This document shows, in pieces, positions 8,662 through 14,994 of a stretch of DNA of 34,818 bases. This DNA is from Clostridia bacterium (lineage in GTDB: Bacteria > Bacillota > Clostridia > Christensenellales > QALW01). Position numbers and translations under genes: made by a program. Each line of letters begins with the position of its first letter. Within the stretch, counting starts at the first letter, position 1. The notes beneath the pieces are model-generated. The model ran no database searches. It was not told the origin of the DNA and saw only the letters and a program-made list of their open reading frames with translations. The DNA lies in the NCBI GenBank assembly GCA_017516345.1, contig JAFXDC010000062.1:1-34818 (forward strand), read 5' to 3'.

Positions 8662-9609
8662 TCATGCCTCTCCCGATGCGGTGATCACCTTGGAGGCCAC
8701 GTATCTGCTTTGAGCCTCCTTGCCGTCCAAGAGGTCAAGCACAAGCTCTACAGAGCCATAGCCCTGCGCATAGGCGTCCTGTACCACGCAGCCAAGCATA
8801 CTGCCATCGTTAAGATACCGTCTGTCCGCCCCGGCAAGCTCGTGGCCAATCAGCACGATGCGCTTATCGGTCCTTTCCCTAAGCTTATATATTGCGCCTC
8901 CGCCAACGTGGCTGGCGCCCGTGGTGACGTATACACAATCGGGATATCCCGCCTCCGCAAGCCTTTTTGCAAGCATGGCGGCGGCAATATTTTGGGCGTT
9001 ATTGAGCTGAATGACCGTGATCCTTACGTTGGGTATTCGGCTTTTTACGGTATCGGTAAAGCCCTCTATTCGTTTGTTGACCGTCATCTTGCCCCTGAAT
9101 TTTACAATTGCAATATGGGTGACATCCTTCACCAATCCCGCCGCCTTTACCCCCTCGTCGTATCCGTCGGGGCCTATAAAGGGCAGGCCTTGGTCGTCGC
9201 TCTCCTCGTTAAGCAGAACACACGGGCGACTCTTGAGCATTTCTTTAGTTTGGGGCTCCAACGTATCGGAGGGGTAGCAGATATAGCAATCGCACTCGCC
9301 GATCCGGCTCTGCAGAGTCATCCCAAGGTCTCTGGAATAATAGAAAAAATTAGCCCTTATGCTGCGCCCCGACGCCTTTATGGCGTCGCTTATTCCGCTT
9401 GTAACGTCCTTCCAGAAAAATATGGGACGCTTTGGCACGATGACCCCCACCGTGATACCGTCCCCCGAGCTTTTCTTGCACGCCGCGTTATACATTTCCA
9501 ACACCTCGCGCGAGGTCTTATCGGAGAAGGCAAACGGATCGCTTATTATCTTTTTTACCGTGGACTCGGAGAGTCCCAGCTTTTTTGATATATCCTTTAT
9601 GACTGACAT
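8662..9609 (-). CDS. LacI-type transcriptional regulator
   Basis: 315 aa. The N-terminal helix-turn-helix (residues about 3-45; VIKDISKKLGLSESTVKKI) matches the LacI pattern of alternating Ser/Thr and Val. A periplasmic-binding-protein-like ligand domain follows from about residue 52 (ITVGVIVPKRPIFFWKDV) to the end, of the type that binds sugars. It heads a four-gene operon, so it most likely responds to the sugar handled by the downstream permease and oxidoreductases and regulates its own operon. Start ATG at 9609 has AAGGAAG 6 nt upstream. The hinge region is short and unlike the canonical LacI hinge helix. A 10-bp palindrome ATTGCACAAT at 9676-9685 upstream is a weak operator candidate. 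Confidence 0.85.
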   Translation of the reverse strand: MSVIKDISKKLGLSESTVKKIISDPFAFSDKTSREVLEMYNAACKKSSGDGITVGVIVPKRPIFFWKDVTSGISDAIKASGRSIRANFFYYSRDLGMTLQSRIGECDCYICYPSDTLEPQTKEMLKSRPCVLLNEESDDQGLPFIGPDGYDEGVKAAGLVKDVTHIAIVKFRGKMTVNKRIEGFTDTVKSRIPNVRITVIQLNNAQNIAAAMLAKRLAEAGYPDCVYVTTGASHVGGGAIYKLRERTDKRIVLIGHELAGADRRYLNDGSMLGCVVQDAYAQGYGSVELVLDLLDGKEAQSRYVASKVITASGEA

Positions 9610-9814
9610 GCTGCTTCCTTATTTATATTTATCACAAAAATTTTAACAAACAAGATACAGAAAATAAATATACTCATTGCACAATTATTTTTTATATTAT
9701 TTTTTAACACACCTCTGCTTTCCTTTTTTTGCGCACGCCCACCCCATACACGCCCGTATATTACCCGCTATACCCCCCTATATTCTAAATTTTGCTTCAA
9801 ATAATAAAAACACC

Positions 9815-9843
9815 TTGACAGAAACCGCCCTCATCAATATAAT
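9815..9843 (+). promoter_or_regulatory. Consensus sigma-A promoter of yceD-rpmF
   Basis: TTGACA (9815-9820), 17-nt spacer, TATAAT (9838-9843): a perfect match in all twelve positions. Transcription would begin near 9850, which rules out the longer upstream reading frame and fixes the YceD start at 9872. Confidence 0.95.
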
Positions 9844-9871
9844 ATCATGGTGCAAAGATGAGGAGTTTTTT

Positions 9872-10375
9872 ATGATCCTGAACGTAAAAAATGCATTAAA
9901 AAATCCCGGTGAGGTCTTCGAGCTTGAATGCGATGTGGTTTTTCCAGAGGAAGACTTTCAGGGCACGGTCAAATATAACCGCGCGGCACACTTTTCCGGC
10001 TCGTATGCCTCAATAGGCGGAAATATCGAGCTCAAGGGGGATGTCACCGCAAGCCTCAGGTTGGTTTGCTCAAGATGTCTTGAGGAATTTGACAAGCTTG
10101 TTTCTTGCGAGGTGGAGGAATGCTTCTCCCACGACCCGACCGACGACATGCTTCCCATCAGCGCCGCCGACACGGTAGACGTCGGTGAATGTATTCACAG
10201 CAGCATTCTTATGAGCCTGGAGCTCTTGAGGATATGTTCTCCCAAATGCAAGGGGCTCTGTCCCGTTTGCGGAGTAAATAGAAATGAAGTATCGTGCTCG
10301 TGCAGTCAGAGCAAACCGAAGAAGGACAACCCCTTCGAGGTACTGCAAGGGCTGCTAGACAACGAGGAGGTGTAA
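9872..10375 (+). CDS. yceD: YceD/DUF177 family protein
   Basis: 167 aa. The family is conserved in bacteria directly upstream of rpmF and has been linked to rRNA metabolism; its molecular function is not settled. The sequence shows the family's CSRCLEEF motif near residue 67 and a C-terminal cysteine cluster ([13 protein letters not shown], then CSCSQS) that looks like a metal-binding site. The start ATG at 9872 is chosen because AGGAG lies 6 nt upstream and the promoter -10 sits at 9838-9843; an open frame extends further upstream but cannot be transcribed from that promoter. The stop is 4 nt before rpmF, and the rpmF ribosome binding site is inside its 3' end, so the two are co-transcribed. 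Confidence 0.92.
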   Translation: MILNVKNALKNPGEVFELECDVVFPEEDFQGTVKYNRAAHFSGSYASIGGNIELKGDVTASLRLVCSRCLEEFDKLVSCEVEECFSHDPTDDMLPISAADTVDVGECIHSSILMSLELLRICSPKCKGLCPVCGVNRNEVSCSCSQSKPKKDNPFEVLQGLLDNEEV

Positions 10376-10379
10376 GACC

Positions 10380-10565
10380 ATGGCATTACCTAAGAAGAAA
10401 GTATCCAAAGCAAGACGCGATTCCCGCCGTGCAAACTGGAAGCTCTCCCTGCCCGGAGTGGTAGAGTGCCCCAAGTGCAAGGAGCCCAAGCTGGCTCACA
10501 GGGTATGCAAATCCTGTGGCTATTACGACGGTAAGCAGGTCATCGCGACCGAAGAGAGCAAGTAA
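10380..10565 (+). CDS. rpmF: 50S ribosomal protein L32
   Basis: 61 aa, standard length for bL32. It begins with [20 protein letters not shown], the typical basic N-terminus, and has a zinc-ribbon pair (CPKC at 30-33 and CKSC at 46-49), so this is the zinc-binding C+ form. AGGAGGTG lies 7 nt upstream of the ATG, inside the end of yceD. Structural component of the large ribosomal subunit. Confidence 0.98.
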   Translation: MALPKKKVSKARRDSRRANWKLSLPGVVECPKCKEPKLAHRVCKSCGYYDGKQVIATEESK

Positions 10566-10583
10566 TTTTTACTGCAAATTCAC

Positions 10584-10636
10584 AAGGCCGAGCTACGGTT
10601 CGGTCTGTTTTTTGCACCCTGTGGGTGCTCTTTTTT
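10584..10636 (+). terminator. Two tandem terminators after rpmF
   Basis: First hairpin: GGCCGA pairs with TCGGTC, followed by a T run (10586-10613). Second hairpin: GCACCC-TGT-GGGTGC (10614-10628), followed by TCTTTTTT. Together they end the yceD-rpmF transcript. Confidence 0.8.
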
Positions 10637-10646
10637 ACTTGCAACC

Positions 10647-10681
10647 AAAAAGAGCGTATCCTTTTCGGATACGCTCTTTTG
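10647..10681 (-). terminator. Terminator of the anchored extracellular protein gene
   Basis: Perfect stem AAAAGAGCGTATCC / GGATACGCTCTTTT with a four-base loop. It lies 13 nt after the stop at 10694 and is symmetric, so it may act in both directions between the convergent genes. Confidence 0.92.
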
Positions 10682-10693
10682 TTGTTTTATAGA

Positions 10694-12064
10694 TTATTCG
10701 TGGCTGACCTCTTGATAGAAGGCACCGTCCATATAGATCTGTCCGTCCTTTATCTCGACGGTATATATCTCCTCTGCGGCAAAGATATGCTCAAAGGTAG
10801 CGGTTATGGCCTCGCCCAGGTTGTCGTTAAGGTACTGTATGATACCGCCGCCGTTATAGTCGGGAAGGCTGTTGAGCACTCCCTCGGGGATCATATTTGC
10901 GCCAAGACCGTTGATCTTTACGTTTTCAAGATATACTCTGCCGTTTCTTGTTTTGAACTCAAGCACTATCACAGAGCCGGAAAGGTAATCGTCAATGACA
11001 GCCTGCCCGGTCTTACATCTTGCAATACCGATGCTTACCGAAAGAACGTCCCCCTTGATGCCGGCCGAGATGCCCTCAAGCTTAACAAGGCTTCCTACCT
11101 GTCCTGTAATATCATCACCGTAAAGTACGAGGGTGTCACCGTCTATCTCTCCGATGATGGCCTTATTATCATCAATAATATCGTTGTTTTTATCCACCGT
11201 GCCAAGAACGCGGCCGTCGGTAAGAACAAGCTGCTTGCCGTCAAGGCTTGCCACCACCTGTCCGTCGTAATAAAGCTTGCCGTCCTCAAATCTGAGGAAT
11301 TGGGTGTCTCCCTGAACGGCGGGGGCATTTCCCTGATTCGGCTTCTCCGCAATGTAGCTGTCGTAGCTTGAATTGAAGGAATCCTCTTCGCCCGAGGAGA
11401 TGCTTCCGTCGGTCTCGACCTTTATAAAGCCGCCGCTTATATCTTCGCTTGTGAAGAACCCATCCTCATCGCCCAGCTTGCCGATAAGCTCGCCTTCTGC
11501 GTTATAGATGTTGCCCTCCTTGTCCACCTTGTACGAGGGAGCGGTTATGCCCGAGATAAAGCCGACGGTTTCATCCCCCTCGGTGTAGGTCTTATCGTTT
11601 ATATATTTGTCATCCTCTGCCTTTTCCTTGGAGACCGTCCCGGAAAGTCTTACCGGACCTCTGCCTGCAGGCTTATAGACAACGCTCGTGCGCTGAGACT
11701 CCGCCTCAAGCTCAAGCGCGGAAAAAACGTCTTCAAGAATGACCGCAAGATCCTCCGCCTTAAAGTCGCGAACCGCAAGAAGAGCGTTTACCTCGCCCTG
11801 AGAAAGGGTGACCTGCTCCTTTTTGGGATTTGAGAACACGGGTCTTTTACCTCTTGTAGGACCCTGGGCGCGCTGCTGCTCGATCTTTTCAAGCACGGGG
11901 AGCTTTTCCACCACCGCTACCTTTTCCTCTTGGGTAAATTCATTGTCCTTAAAGCCTCTGCCGCCGTAAAGAATAACGAACAGCGCAGCAACCGCAACCA
12001 CCACGAATGCCGTGATGCCCGCAAAAATGCCAAGGCCTATTTTGGCTCCCTTTTTCATTGCCAT
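10694..12064 (-). CDS. Membrane-anchored extracellular protein, function unknown (weakly YpmS-like)
   Basis: 456 aa. A single N-terminal transmembrane helix (about residues 9-33) follows a basic MAMKKGAK start, so the rest is probably outside the cell. Residues 85-95 (VTLSQGEVNALLA) and the C-terminal third (VYLENVKINGLGANMIP) resemble the framework of YpmS/DUF2140-type proteins, but this is an impression only. The middle (about 150-330) is very acidic and built of short strand-turn units of the form G-x-I-x-D/N-x-x-G-x-x-I/V-G-x-V/I, as in GNIYNAEGELIGKL and KLYYDGQVVASL. The ATG has AAGGAGG 8 nt upstream. It lies downstream of the SH3b gene after 267 nt of non-coding DNA and ends at a strong terminator. 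Confidence 0.75.
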   Translation of the reverse strand: MAMKKGAKIGLGIFAGITAFVVVAVAALFVILYGGRGFKDNEFTQEEKVAVVEKLPVLEKIEQQRAQGPTRGKRPVFSNPKKEQVTLSQGEVNALLAVRDFKAEDLAVILEDVFSALELEAESQRTSVVYKPAGRGPVRLSGTVSKEKAEDDKYINDKTYTEGDETVGFISGITAPSYKVDKEGNIYNAEGELIGKLGDEDGFFTSEDISGGFIKVETDGSISSGEEDSFNSSYDSYIAEKPNQGNAPAVQGDTQFLRFEDGKLYYDGQVVASLDGKQLVLTDGRVLGTVDKNNDIIDDNKAIIGEIDGDTLVLYGDDITGQVGSLVKLEGISAGIKGDVLSVSIGIARCKTGQAVIDDYLSGSVIVLEFKTRNGRVYLENVKINGLGANMIPEGVLNSLPDYNGGGIIQYLNDNLGEAITATFEHIFAAEEIYTVEIKDGQIYMDGAFYQEVSHE

Positions 12065-12074
12065 AAAATCTTCC

Positions 12075-12331
12075 TCCTTAGATATATTATCGTAAGTCCG
12101 AATATTTTTGTTTTGTTATTTCTTATCACCCTGCCGAGCAAGGCGTACTATCAGAAACGTCTCTTAAAGCGCCGGTCGATGCAGAAAAGCGCAAGAATAG
12201 TGCTTACCACCCTGATCCGTTTCAGAGCGGTTAGATCCTGCTGTTTTGCAAGCTAGGCAAGGAGGCACACCGGCGGTGCTCCACAAAGCGAGTCGCCGCA
12301 AAAGAGCGGAAGACGAATGCTTTACAACGGA
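12075..12331. other. GC-rich non-coding stretch with several potential hairpins
   Basis: No credible coding frame here. It is clearly more GC-rich than other intergenic spaces in the window. Inverted repeats include CCCTGC-CGA-GCAAGG near 12131-12145, GGAG-CACC / GGTG-CTCC around 12260-12281, and a longer ACTAT...ATAGT pairing enclosing GCGC/GCGC between about 12148 and 12212. No signature of 6S, SRP, tmRNA, RNase P or the riboswitch classes I know. It could be a leader of the minus-strand gene, a small RNA, or a decayed gene. Confidence 0.35.
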
Positions 12332-13021
12332 TCAAGCCATGGGCTCCAAATACTTCTTCATCATATATCCCGTTCTGTCGTCGGGGAGCTGAACCTGTAC
12401 CCAATCACCTGCGAAGCGAAGGATGACCACTTCGGTGCCGAGAGCGCACTCGGTGACCTTTTCGCTGGAGGCGCTTGCCTGAGAGCGAATGTTAACGAAG
12501 GACTCAACGTTGGCTATCTTGCACTTGGGGCTCATGGTGCAGGCTGCAAGGAAGTTGGTCTTGAGATAACCGATCTTATCGCCAAGCTTGACCTTGGTCC
12601 AATCGCCCGCTTCGCCGCAGTTGAAGTTAAGAACTATCATTACGGTACCCTTCTTGAGGTTATCAAGTATCTCGCTGTCGGTGTTGGAGTCTGCGCGGAA
12701 GTTTACTCCGTCGTTTGCCAGCATGCAGTAGCCGCCCTCGTACATACCGTTAACGGGGGGATTGGTCACTGTGGGCTCTATAGAGGGAGTGGGGGTCTCT
12801 GCGGGCACGGAGGGGCTTTCGGTTATCTCCACTGTAGCGGAGGGCCCGGGCGCAGTCACGGTAGTGGTAGCCGTGGGCGAGGCAGAGGGATTCGGTCCGG
12901 GATTATTATTGCCCGAAGCAAATATCAGCACTATAAGTCCGATGATGAGCAGTGCAGCAAGCACAAGTATTGCATATGCTCTTACCTTTCTGAAAATGAT
13001 CCTTTCCTTCTGTCCTGCCAT
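12332..13021 (-). CDS. Membrane-anchored double SH3b-domain protein
   Basis: 229 aa from ATG 13021. That start is preferred over one 16 codons upstream because AAAGGAAG lies 7 nt before it and the upstream extension falls in a hairpin-rich leader. One transmembrane helix (about residues 15-40; AILVLAALLIIGLIVLIFA) is followed by a Pro/Thr/Ser/Glu-rich linker to about 100. Two bacterial SH3 domains follow: the first has VNFRADSNTDSEILDNLKKG, the second VNIRSQASASSEKVTECALG, each ending in the usual GWV/GYL pattern. Such domains commonly bind peptidoglycan or other surface partners, so a cell-envelope role is inferred. No catalytic domain is present. Confidence 0.88.
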   Translation of the reverse strand: MAGQKERIIFRKVRAYAILVLAALLIIGLIVLIFASGNNNPGPNPSASPTATTTVTAPGPSATVEITESPSVPAETPTPSIEPTVTNPPVNGMYEGGYCMLANDGVNFRADSNTDSEILDNLKKGTVMIVLNFNCGEAGDWTKVKLGDKIGYLKTNFLAACTMSPKCKIANVESFVNIRSQASASSEKVTECALGTEVVILRFAGDWVQVQLPDDRTGYMMKKYLEPMA

Positions 13022-13037
13022 GATGTACTTCCTTTCC

Positions 13038-13069
13038 GACGCCTTAGAGCGTCTTGCGATATCTCGCAA
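13038..13069 (-). promoter_or_regulatory. Two adjacent hairpins in the 5' leader of the SH3b gene
   Basis: GACGC-CTTAGA-GCGTC (13038-13053) and TTGCGA-TATC-TCGCAA (13054-13069) are perfect inverted repeats directly upstream of the ribosome binding site. They could control translation, stabilise the mRNA, or be protein-binding palindromes. Confidence 0.5.
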
Positions 13070-13150
13070 CGAATTTATCTTTTTGTAGTTATTTCCTGTA
13101 TTATGACTAAATAAGGGTGATCCTATATACTATTATACCTCTATATATAA

Positions 13151-13178
13151 TTTATAATAAAACACCCGTGTTTGTCAA
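13151..13178 (-). promoter_or_regulatory. Promoter of the SH3b gene
   Basis: Minus strand TTGACA (13173-13178), 16-nt spacer, TATAAA (13151-13156). The transcript would have a leader of roughly 120 nt. Confidence 0.65.
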
Positions 13179-13228
13179 TACGTAAAATGCAAATAAAATG
13201 TAAAATTATTTCGAAATTTTTGCCAAGC

Positions 13229-14710
13229 TTAAATAAGCAGGTCCTTTGCGGGGAAAACCGGCTTGCAGGTAACGTTTATTCCAAGCTTTCTTAACGTTCC
13301 CTCATCCCCGCTTCTGAGCATCTGTGTAGAGTGCATATCACAGCCTCTGAGGCTCTTTAGCTGATTTACCGCAAGGGCGGCGGTGGGATTTGTGGCGGCG
13401 CAGATGGAGAGCGCGATGAGCACGTCGTCAAGCTTAAGCACCGAGCTTGCACTTCCCAGGATGTCCCCCTTAAGGCGCAGGATGGGCTCAAGCACTATGG
13501 GGGATATCAGCAGTATCTTATCGTCAAGCCCCGCAAGCCTTTTTATGGAGTTTATTACCGCACTTGCGCTTGCGCTCATAAGAGAATTGGTCCTGCCGGT
13601 AACGATGGTGCCGTCGGCAAGCTCTATTGCCACTGCGGGCATACCGCAATCGGCGGATTTCTCCTCTGCGGGCAGTACAACGGGTCTATCCTTGGGGTTG
13701 ATGCCCAGCTGTTGCATTATGGTCTCTATTTTATCCAGCGTGCTTTGCTTTTCCTTACCCAGCTTGCAATCGCAGGCGGTCTTATAATACCTGCGGAGCA
13801 CCTCCTGCTTGGAGGCATAGCTTACGGCATCATCATCATAGATACACAAGCCCGCCATATTTACACCCATATCGGTGGGCGAACGGTAGAAGTCGGGGTT
13901 TCCCGTGACCCTCTCCAGTATGGTACGAAGCACGGGGAATGCCTCAACGTCGCGGTTATAGTTAACGGTGGACACGCCGTACGCCTCAAGGTGAAAGGGG
14001 TCTATCATATTAACGTCCTGAAGGTCGGCGGTTGCCGCCTCGTAGGCAAGGTTTACGGGATGCTTAAGGGGCAGATTCCACACCGGGAAGGTCTCAAACT
14101 TGGCGTAGCCCGCAGTCCTTCCGCGCTTATGCTCGTGATAAAGCTGACTAAGGCAGGTGGCAAGCTTACCGCTTCCGGGGCCGGGTGCGGTAACCACCAC
14201 CAGAGGTCTTGTGGTCTCTATGTACTCGTTTTTACCGTAGCCGTCCTCGCTGACTATGGTGTTGATATCGGCGGGATAGCCCTTTATATTATAATGCTTA
14301 TAGTGTCTGATGCCCATCATATCAAGGCGGCGAAGGAAGGGCTCAACTGCGCTTTGTCCGTTATAGCGCGTAATTACCACGGAGCTTACCATGATGTCCA
14401 TTTTGGTAATGAGGTTTATAAGCCTTATTACCTCCGCATCGTAGGTGATGCCTATGTCGGCACGCATCTTGGTCTTTTCGATATCGGCGGCGTTGACGCA
14501 GAAGACTATCTCCACACGGTCTCTGAGCTTATGGAGCAGCTTTATCTTCCCGTTGGGATCAAAGCCCGGCAGTACCCTTGCGGCATGCAGATCGTCAAAG
14601 ATCTTTCCTCCAAACTCCAGATACAGCTTATTGTCGAACCTTGAGATCCTCTCCAGGATATGCTCGGTCTGCTTTTCCATATACATTTCGCTGTTAAAAC
14701 CCTGTTTCAT
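13229..14710 (-). CDS. DUF1846 (UPF0371) family protein
   Basis: 493 aa, the usual size of this family, and recognised from the N-terminus (GFNSEMYMEKQTEHILERI) and overall pattern. Residues about 170-190 contain a glycine-rich P-loop-like stretch (TAPGPGSGKLATCLSQLYH), consistent with nucleotide or phosphate binding. Later segments such as TGRTNSLMSASASAVINSIK form a second conserved block. No signal peptide, so cytoplasmic. The biochemical function is not established in what I know of the family. The ATG follows GGAGGTAGCA, and an own promoter lies about 45-70 nt upstream, so it appears monocistronic and divergent from the esterase array. Confidence 0.9.
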   Translation of the reverse strand: MKQGFNSEMYMEKQTEHILERISRFDNKLYLEFGGKIFDDLHAARVLPGFDPNGKIKLLHKLRDRVEIVFCVNAADIEKTKMRADIGITYDAEVIRLINLITKMDIMVSSVVITRYNGQSAVEPFLRRLDMMGIRHYKHYNIKGYPADINTIVSEDGYGKNEYIETTRPLVVVTAPGPGSGKLATCLSQLYHEHKRGRTAGYAKFETFPVWNLPLKHPVNLAYEAATADLQDVNMIDPFHLEAYGVSTVNYNRDVEAFPVLRTILERVTGNPDFYRSPTDMGVNMAGLCIYDDDAVSYASKQEVLRRYYKTACDCKLGKEKQSTLDKIETIMQQLGINPKDRPVVLPAEEKSADCGMPAVAIELADGTIVTGRTNSLMSASASAVINSIKRLAGLDDKILLISPIVLEPILRLKGDILGSASSVLKLDDVLIALSICAATNPTAALAVNQLKSLRGCDMHSTQMLRSGDEGTLRKLGINVTCKPVFPAKDLLI

Positions 14711-14752
14711 TGCTACCTCCGCCTAAAAAAGACAAAATATTTTACCATTATT

Positions 14753-14781
14753 ATTGTAAGTTCATCGGCCTCAAAAGTCAA
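14753..14781 (-). promoter_or_regulatory. Promoter of the DUF1846 gene
   Basis: Minus strand TTGACT (14776-14781), 17-nt spacer, TACAAT (14753-14758). Confidence 0.8.
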
Positions 14782-14916
14782 GAGTAAACCGCATTAATTC
14801 CGAATTAAAATTGATCATAGTTTGCCCTATCCGACCTCTTTGAGGCTTTGCGAAGGTTTTTTTAAGATAAAATGGCAGATCGCCCGAATTTTGAAGGCTT
14901 GGTCGTTGATTTTTTA

Positions 14917-14945
14917 TTGATATTTTAAAATCGGTATGCTATAAT
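14917..14945 (+). promoter_or_regulatory. Promoter of esterase paralogue 1
   Basis: TTGATA (14917-14922), 17 nt, TATAAT (14940-14945). Gene start is about 50 nt downstream. Confidence 0.85.
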
Positions 14946-14994
14946 GAAAACAATCTATCCGATCAGGGATAATTTTTATTAAAGGAGAAAAAAC

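Noticed and set aside
9677-9871. Extended N-terminus for the YceD protein
   Set aside because: The region holds a perfect promoter (9815-9843) and the sequence is unlike the family; AGGAG precedes the ATG at 9872.
12075-12331. 6S RNA, SRP RNA, tmRNA or RNase P RNA
   Set aside because: I looked for the conserved cores of each (for example the SRP GGAAGCAGC loop) on both strands and found none.
14830-14880. Possible terminator-like hairpin before esterase 1 (CCTC-TTT-GAGG, later a T run)
   Set aside because: The stem is short and not adjacent to the T run, and no plus-strand gene ends upstream.
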